Positions 9,885 through 18,705 of a stretch of DNA of 64,000 nucleotides are shown in pieces (position 1 is the stretch's first letter; each line of letters begins with the position of its first letter). The DNA lies in the NCBI RefSeq assembly GCF_000753865.1, contig NZ_JQFW01000015.1, positions 762,530 through 826,529 on the forward strand, given 5' to 3'. The DNA comes from Alteromonas sp. LOR. GTDB lineage: Bacteria; Pseudomonadota; Gammaproteobacteria; Enterobacterales; Alteromonadaceae. The position numbers and the translations under genes are program-made. Under the pieces are notes generated by a model, which saw nothing but the letters and a program-made list of their open reading frames with translations, was not told the origin of the DNA and made no database searches.

Positions 9885-10589
9885 TTAAGCAGAAAACTGA
9901 AGTCTATTGGCAACCGCGTCTTTCATAGTAGATAGGTCGCTGCCTTTATTACCCACGACAATTATATTGGCCTGTTGCATTTTGAAGCTCTCGCCGTGAA
10001 AGGAGTCATCTTCAAATTCGCTTGGCACTTTAAAATTGTCACGACTTGGCACCACAAAAACTGACATTTTACCCTGCGGTGTATCGACAATAAGGTGCAG
10101 GCTCTGTACGGTGCTGAGGTGGCAGTAGTTGGCAACCTCTACACCATCAATCATAGTGTCGAAGCTAGCGCCAAAGCTCGCCAGTTTCGCGTTTACCATA
10201 TTTAAATCAACGGGTAATAGGGAGTGAGATTCCTCTACATCAGCATATTGCATATGAGCCAGCGCATGGTCGCCCAAACTAATGGACTGCTGCTGAAGCA
10301 TAGTGAAACTAATCCCCACAGCAAATGCGACAGATGCGGCTATCGCCACATACCAGCGGCTTCTTTTCTTGTAGCGGCTAAATTCATCGGCCGATTGCTG
10401 CCAAATAAGTTTACTCGCTAAATCTTCTGGTACATCAACTTTAAGAGTTTGCTTAAGCTTATTGTCGAATGCTTTTTGTTCCTGCCAAAAAGCGCGCTTT
10501 TTCTCATCTGCATTCGCAGCAGCGACTAAATCGCTGTCAGTTGTATTAGGATCAGCGTAAATTCTACGTCTAAATTCTAATTCATCCAT
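9885..10589 (-). CDS. DUF3379-like membrane protein, probable anti-sigma factor
   Basis: A 234-residue protein beginning MDELEFRRRIYADPN, a start typical of the DUF3379 family. A soluble N-terminal part of about 80 residues precedes one membrane helix (about 85-103, WYVAIAASVAFAVGISFTML) and a periplasmic C-terminal domain. The start overlaps the end of the upstream ECF sigma gene by 8 bp. That layout, cytoplasmic domain plus one helix next to a sigma gene, is the usual one for an anti-sigma factor. The function is inferred from context; the N-terminal part shows no zinc-binding HxxxCxxC motif. Confidence 0.75.
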   Translation of the reverse strand: MDELEFRRRIYADPNTTDSDLVAAANADEKKRAFWQEQKAFDNKLKQTLKVDVPEDLASKLIWQQSADEFSRYKKRSRWYVAIAASVAFAVGISFTMLQQQSISLGDHALAHMQYADVEESHSLLPVDLNMVNAKLASFGASFDTMIDGVEVANYCHLSTVQSLHLIVDTPQGKMSVFVVPSRDNFKVPSEFEDDSFHGESFKMQQANIIVVGNKGSDLSTMKDAVANRLQFSA

Positions 10590-11139
10590 TAGCTTGACCT
10601 CTATGTTGATTCTGTTTCTCCAGCGCCTCTTTTAACTGATTTCGAGCCCGAAAAAGCCGTGTCATTACTGTGTTTTTGTTGAGATCTAATTGAGTCGCTA
10701 TTTCTTCACCGCTAAAACCAAATAACAGCTGCAGAATAAGCGGCTCTCTATATTCAATGCTTAAGGTACCGAGTAACCTATGCAGTTCTCGTTCTTTAAT
10801 ATCGCCTTCAGCTTGCTGAGTGTCGTCGTGAATGAAAACATCATCGATATCTACGAGCTCTAACTGTTTTCGTTCGAAGCGGCGGGCATTTTCACGGCGC
10901 AATATAGTGATTAACCAACCTTTGGCTGCTTTTTCGTCGTTTAAGGCGTCGAGAGAACGCCATGCCCGTAGGAATGTTTCTTGAACAATGTCTTCCGCCA
11001 CACTTCTGTCTTTGACTAACCAGTAGGCATAACGAAATATATCGGCGTGAAATGCTTTCACTAGGGCTTCGTATCTTTGATGCTTTGCTTTCATACTCGA
11101 TAAGACCTGAGTGTTATCGATTTTATTTCGAGCAAACAT
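10582..11139 (-). CDS. ECF-type RNA polymerase sigma factor
   Basis: A 185-residue extracytoplasmic-function sigma factor. Region 2 is visible at about residues 25-95 (DIFRYAYWLVKDRSVAEDIVQETFLRAWR), with the hallmark ED(I/V)VQETF segment. Region 4 is at about 120-175, with a helix-turn-helix (GEEIATQLDLNKNTVMTRLFRAR). It forms a two-gene unit with the DUF3379-like protein, which probably restrains it at the membrane. The start at 11139 is the longest option; an internal ATG at 11094 is possible because neither has a strong ribosome-binding site. Confidence 0.92.
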   Translation of the reverse strand: MFARNKIDNTQVLSSMKAKHQRYEALVKAFHADIFRYAYWLVKDRSVAEDIVQETFLRAWRSLDALNDEKAAKGWLITILRRENARRFERKQLELVDIDDVFIHDDTQQAEGDIKERELHRLLGTLSIEYREPLILQLLFGFSGEEIATQLDLNKNTVMTRLFRARNQLKEALEKQNQHRGQANG

Positions 11140-11223
11140 AAAATAAATTCCAAAAAGGGTTAATTTTTTTAACGTCTCACACCAAATACCGACTTAAAGA
11201 AACCTAAAAGACATCTTTTGAGC

Positions 11224-11257
11224 AAAAAAAAGCGCCATGCTTTAAGCGACGGCGCTT
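11224..11257 (-). terminator. Rho-independent terminator after the DUF885 gene
   Basis: On the minus strand AAGCGCC and GGCGCTT pair around a 14-base loop and are followed by a run of seven T. It lies 32 bp past the DUF885 stop codon. Confidence 0.85.
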
Positions 11258-11288
11258 CTTAGAACTCTATTTGGAAAATACAGAACGT

Positions 11289-13142
11289 TTACATAGCGCT
11301 TTGGGTTGCTATCCAGCTATCGATGTTTTCCTCAAGCATTGAAAGCGGGACCGGTCCATACTTTAATACTTCATCATGAAAACCTTTCCAATCGAAGTTG
11401 TCGCCGAGCTCGTTCATTGCTTTCTCGCGCAACTCCATAATTTTCAATTTTCCAATCATGTACGCTGTGGCCTGCCCAGGCATAGCAATATAGCGTTCAA
11501 TAGCCTTTTGTGCATCATATTCTGGGTTCGGCGTATTTTCTACCAAGTAATCGACGGCTTTTTCGCGAGACCATTTTTTTGCATGGATGCCGGTGTCTAC
11601 GACAAGACGACAAGCACGCCAGAGCTCCATGGCTAACCTACCAAAGTCAGAATAGGGGTCTTCATAAAACCCCATATCTTTAGCAAGCTCTTCAGTGTAG
11701 AGTCCCCAGCCCTCGGTGTAAGCGGTAAAGCTTAAGAACTTTTGGAACTGCGGAATACCGTCGAGCTCTTGAGCAATGGTACGCTGCATATGATGGCCTG
11801 GAATGCCTTCATGATATGCCAAAGCCTCTAACTGGTAAGTTGGCATCGCTTTCATGTCGTATAGGTTAGCATAGTAAATACCTGGTCTACTGCCATCTTG
11901 TGCCGGGCTCTGATAGAAAGCTTTCCCCGCCGACTGCTCTCTAAACGCCTCAACGCGTTTTACTATCATTGGCGCTTCGGGAAGTATTCCAAAATATTCA
12001 GGGATCATTTCTCTCATATCATCGATAGCTTGCTTAGCATCGTCTAGATATTGCTGTCTGCCCTCGGGAGTAGAGGGAAGGTAGAACTGGTCGTCTTCGC
12101 GCATAAATACGAAAAACTCTTGCAGCGTACCTTCAAATCCTACTTCTTTCATAATGCCGCGCATGGCGTTGTGAATACGTTCCACATTTTCTAAACCTAT
12201 GTCATGCACTTCTCGGGCAGTAAGGTCGGTGGTAGTGAACCAGTTTAGACGGTTTTGGTACCACTTATCGCCATCAGGCAAACGCCATACACCATCGCCT
12301 TCAGGTGATAATGTTTTTTGGTGCTCAAGCTCATTGATAAAACGGGTATAGGCTGGTTTAACTGAAGCCGTAAGTGCGCGTTTAGCGTCTGTGAGCAGCG
12401 TTGTCTTTTCACTGTCACCAATGTCCAATGCATTCACTTTGTTTTGGAAGTCGTTCAATAATGTTGAAGGGGTGTCTGAGTCATCAAATGGCGCCCCCTT
12501 TATTACATTTTCAGAGGCATCCACCATTTGGTCATAAGCCCATTTTGGCGGAAATACGCCTACTTTCTCTCTTATCTTCATTTGGTCGATAACTTGATCA
12601 AAGTAGGTACTTACATTAGTTAGTCGGCCGATATACGCCACTGCATCTTCTTTGCTCTTCACACTATGAATGTTAATTAGGAAGCTTGGGACTTGGGTAT
12701 GAGCCGCTCTGAATTGATGGACAATATATCTATGATGACGAAACTCGTCATTGGCCAAGTCTCTCTCAATTCCAAGCTTGTATAAACGCAAGCTTAAATT
12801 TTCTTGGTCACTCAGTTTTAGCGTGTCGAAACTCTCTAGTGTCTTAAGCCTGTTCTTCGCTATAGCAATACGCGCGTCTTTCTCGTCTTCGCTAATGTCA
12901 TCCCACTTGTCATAGTCCCACTTTTTTCCTAAGTAGCTTTGAAAAAGTGGTGAGCGTTTAAGGTCATCTTCAAATGAGTTTTCAAAAAAAGTAGCAAGAC
13001 GTTGGGATTCCGTTTGCCCTGACTCGCTTTGTGATTTTACTTCCGGCGCTTGGGATTGCGGTGTTTCATTGGCAGGTGAACAAGCCGTTAGCGTTAAAAG
13101 TGCTAACGCAACTGGTGTTAGTGAAAAGAGTGACGTTTTCAT
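11289..13142 (-). CDS. DUF885-family lipoprotein, probable metallopeptidase-like enzyme
   Basis: A 617-residue exported protein. Residues 1-21 form a lipoprotein signal with lipobox LTAC, so it is anchored in a membrane facing the periplasm. The family signature HEGIPGHHMQ lies near residue 443 and resembles a zinc-binding HExxH-type helix. DUF885 proteins are generally regarded as peptidase-like, but the substrate cannot be told from sequence. It is a single gene with its own terminator, 135 bp downstream of batD. Confidence 0.88.
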   Translation of the reverse strand: MKTSLFSLTPVALALLTLTACSPANETPQSQAPEVKSQSESGQTESQRLATFFENSFEDDLKRSPLFQSYLGKKWDYDKWDDISEDEKDARIAIAKNRLKTLESFDTLKLSDQENLSLRLYKLGIERDLANDEFRHHRYIVHQFRAAHTQVPSFLINIHSVKSKEDAVAYIGRLTNVSTYFDQVIDQMKIREKVGVFPPKWAYDQMVDASENVIKGAPFDDSDTPSTLLNDFQNKVNALDIGDSEKTTLLTDAKRALTASVKPAYTRFINELEHQKTLSPEGDGVWRLPDGDKWYQNRLNWFTTTDLTAREVHDIGLENVERIHNAMRGIMKEVGFEGTLQEFFVFMREDDQFYLPSTPEGRQQYLDDAKQAIDDMREMIPEYFGILPEAPMIVKRVEAFREQSAGKAFYQSPAQDGSRPGIYYANLYDMKAMPTYQLEALAYHEGIPGHHMQRTIAQELDGIPQFQKFLSFTAYTEGWGLYTEELAKDMGFYEDPYSDFGRLAMELWRACRLVVDTGIHAKKWSREKAVDYLVENTPNPEYDAQKAIERYIAMPGQATAYMIGKLKIMELREKAMNELGDNFDWKGFHDEVLKYGPVPLSMLEENIDSWIATQSAM

Positions 13143-13253
13143 GTTATCTCCCGGTAGTGGTTGGCCGCACTATTGTTGGTGCGGCTATTTTTATTGTTTT
13201 GTTATCTTCTGTCGTTTTTACAAATTTACCGTATTCACTCACAGGCGCTATTA

Positions 13254-13265
13254 ACTAGCGCTAGT
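13254..13265. other. 12-bp perfect palindrome between DUF885 gene and batD
   Basis: ACTAGCGCTAGT is self-complementary and lies in the 135-bp gap between the end of batD and the start of the DUF885 gene. It may be an operator for the DUF885 gene or chance. Confidence 0.25.
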
Positions 13266-13277
13266 GCGTGGCACGAT

Positions 13278-15083
13278 TTACTCGCTTACACTGTTTACTG
13301 ACGATGTAGGGTAAAGCTTAGAAAGTGTAGCGCCTTTACTTTTAGCGTGCATAAAATGCGCTTTTCTAGCCGCCTCAACTTCTGACATCAGTTCAGACAG
13401 AATTTGATTAATACTGTCTGTGCTTTTAGCATTATTAGACTTTGAAAAACGGGCTTGTTGTAATTTATCCAGAGGCCCTCTAATCGCTACTGTGTCGCTT
13501 GAGTCTTCTGGCATTGGCCGCCCACTCTCATTGCCATTTAAGGCGCGAAGCCATACTTGTAACGCGCTATCAATTTGTGAAATATCTTTTGCTTTCAGTA
13601 TGCTAATAAGGACGTTATACGCTTTCTTTTCAACGCTAGAATTGTGTTGATGGTTCAATACGGCTGACGTAGACATGCTACTTCTATTCTCACTCATTTG
13701 AGAGCCTTGACGACTTCTCTTTATAAACAGTACCAAAACAACAAGGGTAACTAACCAACCCAATGCCAGCACGCTAATGAGTAACCAAAGTGTTGTTGTA
13801 TCGCTTGATTCTGCAATCTTCGGCTCATTTGGCTTAATGTCAGAAGCGGCATTTGAAGGCGTTTGGGCCACATAGGGCGTTTCATCTTCTGGGGCTGCTT
13901 GGGGCGGGGCACTATCGGTTTGCCCAGAGGCCGCGAGCACGTTAATTGAGCGGGGCGGAATAGTCGCATACTCTGTTTGCTCAGTGAGCGTATTGAACCA
14001 AGGAATAGTCACCTCTGGCAAAACCATTTTGCCAGGCTCCGTAGGAATAATAGCTAGCGAGCTCTGTCGCTGAGCAATCAGGTTTTGATTTTTTTCAACT
14101 GTAGTCGTGTTTGATTGATCTGGGTATAGCTTGAACGTAGGCGGATAGAATTCCGGTATTTCAGGCAATTGCTCTTCAACCACACCGAGTGCGGTGAGAG
14201 TGACTATTCGCGTAACAGGCTCGCCAACAACAAAATTGTCACCTTGCGGCCACTCCTCATCAATTCTCACCATTTCCGATGGAAGCCATGCATAATCAAT
14301 ATCACGAGGAATAGGGTTTATATTTACGACAATATCTGGCCCCACACGGTTAATTTGTTGCGTGCGGTTAAAAAAGCCAAACCGTTGATTTGTATTTGCC
14401 GCCATCACCTCGCCGGTAAATACAGGGCCTCGTAGCGTGAATTCTCCAGAAGCTTGAGGTACCACTGCAAATTGGCGCTCAATAATTTGATAACGTCTTC
14501 CATTTAATATGTCAGCGTATTGCTTATCATCACCTAGTTGCCTTATTTCCGCATTCTCCATTTCCGGCGCCTGCAAACTACCTCTTTCAATATTGCTAGA
14601 GAGGTGTAATTTTACGGTGTAGAGTAATTGCTGATTAAGGTACGCCTCGTTCTTGTCTATGTCAGTGGTAACGAAATAATCCCTTGCTACATTACTTTGT
14701 TCCTGTACTGGGATCACTGAAACTTCAATGGGTGTTGTCGTTTTATCTTCTATGCGCAAAGAAGGAATGGTAAATGTCCCTTCTTTTCGAGGAAACAGGG
14801 TAGTCGTCCAGGTGGTGGTGCGCTTCGCATCAAAATTCACTATAGAGGTTTGACTGCTCACCGACGTTCGCCCCACCACAAAGTCCTTTAACAATGATGA
14901 GCTATCGAACGCATCCCGATCGGCGCTGCCGTTTGCCGTAACTGTGAGTCTTATAGCTTCGTCTAACATCACCGGGTTGCGATCGATAGTGACTTCAACT
15001 GACTCAATATCAGCCTGCACGTGAAAAGTGACGAAAAAAGTACAAATTAACGTTAATACTGTAGATTTAGATAAAGCTTTCAT
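13278..15083 (-). CDS. batD: BatD-like exported protein
   Basis: A 601-residue membrane-anchored periplasmic protein. The signal peptide (about 1-24) leads straight into the BatD-type opening, IESVEVTIDRNPVMLDEAIRL. Beta-rich Ig-like domains fill about 25-390. A low-complexity proline-rich linker, a membrane helix (about 432-455) and a cytoplasmic tail follow. BatD belongs to the MoxR-associated Bat ('Bacteroides aerotolerance') modules, probably an envelope stress or chaperone-like complex. It directly follows batB/C and is the last gene of the moxR operon. Confidence 0.88.
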   Translation of the reverse strand: MKALSKSTVLTLICTFFVTFHVQADIESVEVTIDRNPVMLDEAIRLTVTANGSADRDAFDSSSLLKDFVVGRTSVSSQTSIVNFDAKRTTTWTTTLFPRKEGTFTIPSLRIEDKTTTPIEVSVIPVQEQSNVARDYFVTTDIDKNEAYLNQQLLYTVKLHLSSNIERGSLQAPEMENAEIRQLGDDKQYADILNGRRYQIIERQFAVVPQASGEFTLRGPVFTGEVMAANTNQRFGFFNRTQQINRVGPDIVVNINPIPRDIDYAWLPSEMVRIDEEWPQGDNFVVGEPVTRIVTLTALGVVEEQLPEIPEFYPPTFKLYPDQSNTTTVEKNQNLIAQRQSSLAIIPTEPGKMVLPEVTIPWFNTLTEQTEYATIPPRSINVLAASGQTDSAPPQAAPEDETPYVAQTPSNAASDIKPNEPKIAESSDTTTLWLLISVLALGWLVTLVVLVLFIKRSRQGSQMSENRSSMSTSAVLNHQHNSSVEKKAYNVLISILKAKDISQIDSALQVWLRALNGNESGRPMPEDSSDTVAIRGPLDKLQQARFSKSNNAKSTDSINQILSELMSEVEAARKAHFMHAKSKGATLSKLYPTSSVNSVSE

Positions 15084-17153
15084 CTACCAATCTCTCCGGT
15101 TTGATGGCATGCGCTGCCTTTTGCGTTTCTCAGCCTCTAGCTGCATTTTTCTTTTTAGCAAAAATGCAGGATCATCGGGTACTCTTCGCATTAGGTTTTC
15201 CATGCGTTGCATTTCTTCTTTTTCTGCATCCGTTAGCGGTTGCTCTTGAGCTCCTGCGGCTATATCTTCAGCGTCTGCTTGGTTGTCTTGGGTTTCAGCA
15301 ACCTCACTATTTTGCTGATTAGACTCAGAAAAATTTTCGCTTTCTGATGGTTCTCTCGCAGCTTCTTGCTCATCATTTTGTTCGTCTGATGGCTGTTGAT
15401 TGTTTTGCTGCTGAGATTGCTCTGAATCTTGATCTTGTTCCGAGCCTTTGCTTTGGTCTGAATTTTCTTGTTTAGCTTTGTTTTCAGGGCTATTTTCATT
15501 TTCAGAGCTGTTCTCGTTTTCAGAGCCTTGAGATTGTTCCCCTTGCTCTCCCTGTTGGTCGCCTTGTTGCTGATCTTGCTCTGACTGATCACCATCCTGT
15601 TGCCCGCTCTCTTGATTACCCTGCTCTTGATTCTCCTGCTCTTGTTGCTGTTGATTGAGCAACTCCTCTAGCAGTGATTTATTGGCCTGAGCATCTTCAT
15701 GATCTGGCTGCTGTTCTAACACCTCATTGTATTTTTGAATAGCTGCCTCAAGTTTTCCGAGCTTGGCAAGGGCATTGCCTTGATTGTACAGACTGGCAAT
15801 GCCGGGGACGTCTTGATAGGCAGCTAATGCCTCCTCAAATCGGCCAGCTTTATAGAGTGATGATGCTTTCCAGTTATTGTCTTCAAACTGCTCTGCAGCG
15901 TCCTTAAACTGCGCTTGCTGGTAACTATTTAACCCTTCTTGGTCTGCATTTAAAAATGGAGTTTGCCACCACGATAGAGGGGTATCTGATGCGGTGTCAG
16001 TTTGGGCCTGCGGCTCTGCAGATGCTTTTGCAAATGTTTGCTCAGATGTCTGTGCGTGTGCTACCTGGCTATCAAAGGGAGTTAGCACTCCTACTATGAC
16101 AAAAAAGAGTAAACCTCGGCGAAACGCAAAGGCAGCGAAAGGCAAGATGAGCAATATAAGGTATGGACCAGCTTCTTTCCATTGGTCGCCCTTTGAATCA
16201 CTTTCTTCTTCACTCGTGTCGTTAGCGTCACGCTCTAACAATGACACTGTGCTTAGCGCCTCAATATCGTCATCGTTTGAGGTAAAGGATTCAAGCTGGC
16301 CGCCACTTGCTCTGATGACGCCACGGATCACATCCTCTTTTAGTTTAGGAACGACGATGCTTCCAGATGTATCTTTAAGCAGTTCGCCATTTAGCTGTCT
16401 AATTGGTGCGCCTTCAGCAGTACCCACCGTCAGAGCGTTCACTGTAAATGGAATGCCGCTCACGTATTCCTGAAGCTCTTGTTGCTGACCAAACTCAATA
16501 CCATCTGTTATCCAGTAAATTGCCCCGTTGTTAAAGCCGGCATTGGTTAGCAGTTCGACGGCCGCTTCTATACCAAGGAGTGGATCGCTACCAGGTACCG
16601 GCATGATCTCTGGGGATAAACTGGGAAGTAGACTAGTAATGTTCGCGGCATCTTCAGTTAAAGGGCTTATAACGAAGGCGTCGCCAGCATAGGCCACCAA
16701 CCCCATTTCGCCCTCGGAGATCGTGTTGACTAAATCGATGGCCTTGTATTTGGCGCGAGTGAGCCTGTCTGGTGTCATATCCGTTGCTCGCATTGACATC
16801 GACATATCAATAACTACCACATGACCCATTTTAAGCTGATAAACCGGCTGGGGAAGGCGTTCCCATGTTGGACCTGCAAGCGCTACAACGGCAATACACC
16901 ATGTGAATGGAAGTAACCAAAGTGGTGGACGTTTTCCTTTTTCCACTTTTCCCACAACCATATGGTTATAGAGGTGAGCGGGAATCACCGATTGCCAGCC
17001 CGAATACTTCGCAGAGCGAGTTCTTAGCCACACATAAAGCACTAACAACGGGATTGCACTGTAAAACCACTCAGGTCGAATAAAGTGAAGGTTGTTTAAG
17101 AAATCAAAGTTGTTTAAAAAATCCGAGTTGTTTAAAAAGTCAGAGTTGATCAC
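15084..17153 (-). CDS. batB: BatB/BatC fusion: VWA domain plus TPR and Q/E-rich tail
   Basis: A 689-residue inner-membrane protein. Helices lie at about 24-43 and 78-96. A von Willebrand factor A domain covers about 110-300, with an intact MIDAS DMSMSM and the partner segment AYAGDAF. Another membrane segment lies at about 350-375. TPR repeats cover about 415-505 and a very Q/E/N/S-rich stretch about 510-640. VWA and TPR thus combine what other bacteria encode as BatB and BatC. The start is a GTG overlapping the batA stop (GTGA). The first 21 residues come from an 18-bp tandem repeat (units SDFLNN, SDFLNN, FDFLNN), so the natural N-terminus may vary. Confidence 0.9.
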   Translation of the reverse strand: MINSDFLNNSDFLNNFDFLNNLHFIRPEWFYSAIPLLVLYVWLRTRSAKYSGWQSVIPAHLYNHMVVGKVEKGKRPPLWLLPFTWCIAVVALAGPTWERLPQPVYQLKMGHVVVIDMSMSMRATDMTPDRLTRAKYKAIDLVNTISEGEMGLVAYAGDAFVISPLTEDAANITSLLPSLSPEIMPVPGSDPLLGIEAAVELLTNAGFNNGAIYWITDGIEFGQQQELQEYVSGIPFTVNALTVGTAEGAPIRQLNGELLKDTSGSIVVPKLKEDVIRGVIRASGGQLESFTSNDDDIEALSTVSLLERDANDTSEEESDSKGDQWKEAGPYLILLILPFAAFAFRRGLLFFVIVGVLTPFDSQVAHAQTSEQTFAKASAEPQAQTDTASDTPLSWWQTPFLNADQEGLNSYQQAQFKDAAEQFEDNNWKASSLYKAGRFEEALAAYQDVPGIASLYNQGNALAKLGKLEAAIQKYNEVLEQQPDHEDAQANKSLLEELLNQQQQEQENQEQGNQESGQQDGDQSEQDQQQGDQQGEQGEQSQGSENENSSENENSPENKAKQENSDQSKGSEQDQDSEQSQQQNNQQPSDEQNDEQEAAREPSESENFSESNQQNSEVAETQDNQADAEDIAAGAQEQPLTDAEKEEMQRMENLMRRVPDDPAFLLKRKMQLEAEKRKRQRMPSNRRDW
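17091..17144 (-). repeat. 18-bp in-frame tandem repeat at the batB 5' end
   Basis: Three 18-bp units (17127-17144, 17109-17126, 17091-17108 in gene order) encode SDFLNN, SDFLNN and FDFLNN right after the start codons for M-I-N. A partial fourth unit encodes LH. Copy-number change would keep the frame. Confidence 0.92.
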
Positions 17154-18184
17154 GCCTGCTTCTCCACGCTTTCTTTATCGGTGCTTTTTAAGCTCAGACC
17201 ACCAAACAGCGACTTTAAAAATGCACATATTACCCATAACATCGAGCCTAATAGAGCGAAGGCTAACGGGTAGTAAAACAATGCCGTAAGCGGGCGCATT
17301 TTGCGAGTTTCACCTTCGATAGGCTCAAGAGTATCAAGCTGTTGATAAATGGAATTGAGCTCTTCAGCATTGCGAGCGCGAAAATACTGCCCGCCAGTAG
17401 AACTAGCAATATCCGAAAGCATCGTTTCGTCTAGCTCTTGGGAAGGGTTTATTTGTCGGCTGCCGAAAAAGCTTTGGATGAGCATTTTGTCAGCGCCTAC
17501 ACCAATCGTGTATATTTTTACGCCTTTATTGATTGCCAGTTCCTTTGCTTGTTCTGGTGTGATGTTACCTGCTGTGTTTTGACCATCAGTGAGAAGAATG
17601 AGCACGTTATTTGATTCATCTTTTGCATCAAACCGTTTTACCGCCAAGCCTATTGCATCGCCAATAGCAGTCTGTTCACCGACTAACCCGATAACGGCTT
17701 CACTAAGAAGTGTAGATACGGTTTCTCTATCGTACGTGAGAGGCGCCTGAACATAGGCTGTATCAGCAAATAGAATGAGCCCTAACCTGTCACCCACTCG
17801 GCGTTGAATAAAATCGTACACCACAGACTTTGTCATTGTTAGCCGATTAACCTGCCGGCCATTTAACTGCATATCGTCTATTTTCATGCTGCCGGATAAA
17901 TCAACCGCAAGCATCATTTCTCTGCCTTCATTTGGAATGCTGACGGGCTCACCTAGCCACTGGGGTTGAGCGGCAGCCGTGACTAACGCTAGCCATATAA
18001 GCGTTGCTGTTGCCAGCGCTACCTTACTCTTTTTAACCGTTCTGTCTTCATTGTGTTGCTCGGGACGCAGCCTAGGCACTCGAAGAGCAGCCAACGAAGG
18101 TTCTGACGCCTTAGGTACTAGAAACCTCACTATCAAGGGCAAAGGCAGTGCAAGAAATGCCCACCACCAATTGAAATCCAGCAT
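17150..18184 (-). CDS. batA: BatA-like VWA-domain membrane protein
   Basis: A 344-residue inner-membrane protein. N-terminal helices lie at about 5-20 and 55-72. A VWA domain covers about 88-290, with MIDAS DLSGSM near residue 93 and a second motif LLTDGQNTAGN. A C-terminal helix lies at about 305-328. It probably binds a divalent metal and works with the other VWA protein and the MoxR ATPase. The stop overlaps the batB GTG, and the start overlaps the DUF4381 gene end by one base, so the genes are tightly coupled. Confidence 0.9.
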   Translation of the reverse strand: MLDFNWWWAFLALPLPLIVRFLVPKASEPSLAALRVPRLRPEQHNEDRTVKKSKVALATATLIWLALVTAAAQPQWLGEPVSIPNEGREMMLAVDLSGSMKIDDMQLNGRQVNRLTMTKSVVYDFIQRRVGDRLGLILFADTAYVQAPLTYDRETVSTLLSEAVIGLVGEQTAIGDAIGLAVKRFDAKDESNNVLILLTDGQNTAGNITPEQAKELAINKGVKIYTIGVGADKMLIQSFFGSRQINPSQELDETMLSDIASSTGGQYFRARNAEELNSIYQQLDTLEPIEGETRKMRPLTALFYYPLAFALLGSMLWVICAFLKSLFGGLSLKSTDKESVEKQA

Positions 18185-18705
18185 TATAATGTTGCCTCTA
18201 AATACGACGGAATACGATGTTGCCTTGGAAATTTTGCGTTTTTAATCCACATTTTTACAGCATCATGGGAGACAGCAAAATCAGTATGCTGTGCACTATT
18301 TCGATAAAGGTTCGCATGTAACGAAGTCAGGCCTTCATTAAGGGTTTGCGCGTTTTTAGGGCACGAAGCTAACAGAAAATCTCGCCACTGCTGATTATGC
18401 AGGCTACTGATGCGTTCTTTAGGAAAGTAGGAAAGGGCGGTTCGCTTTAATAATGTATTTAACTGAACAGGCCAATCATCGGCATGCTCTGATATTGTCC
18501 CTAATGCCTTTAATGCTTCCTTGCGAGGTCTGTTAAATGCAATTCGACGTTTTATGAAAACAATGAGGGCAATCAATACAACCACACTCAATAGCATTAA
18601 AAGCCACCATCCCCAATCGAGTGGCCACCAATCAACGCCCGTAGGTGTTTTAATGTCTCGCAACTGAGAAAGTGGATCTTGTTCTGGTGATGCTTGTAAC
18701 GCCAT
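18184..18705 (-). CDS. DUF4381-family membrane protein of the moxR/bat operon
   Basis: A 173-residue protein with one membrane helix at about 32-52 (WWLLMLLSVVVLIALIVFI) preceded by the tryptophan-rich WWPLDWGWW, then a cytoplasmic helical domain. Small DUF4381 proteins are standard members of gammaproteobacterial MoxR operons, between DUF58 and VWA genes, as here. Its start overlaps the DUF58 stop by one base (TAATG). The molecular role is unknown. Confidence 0.85.
   Translation of the reverse strand: MALQASPEQDPLSQLRDIKTPTGVDWWPLDWGWWLLMLLSVVVLIALIVFIKRRIAFNRPRKEALKALGTISEHADDWPVQLNTLLKRTALSYFPKERISSLHNQQWRDFLLASCPKNAQTLNEGLTSLHANLYRNSAQHTDFAVSHDAVKMWIKNAKFPRQHRIPSYLEATL

Noticed and set aside
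9873..9896. Terminator of the sigma/anti-sigma pair (TTTTCTG...CAGAAAA)
   Set aside because: The stem is A/T-rich, includes the stop codon of the DUF3379-like gene, and lacks a following T-run.
15260..15595. A 111-codon open frame, lysine-rich, on the same strand as batB
   Set aside because: It is an alternative frame of the low-complexity CAG/GAA-rich stretch of batB/C; repetitive composition keeps stops rare. The VWA-TPR frame is clearly the real one.
15994..16473. A 159-codon plus-strand open frame opposite batB
   Set aside because: Serine-rich translation with no motif, fully antisense to the VWA domain; a typical shadow frame.
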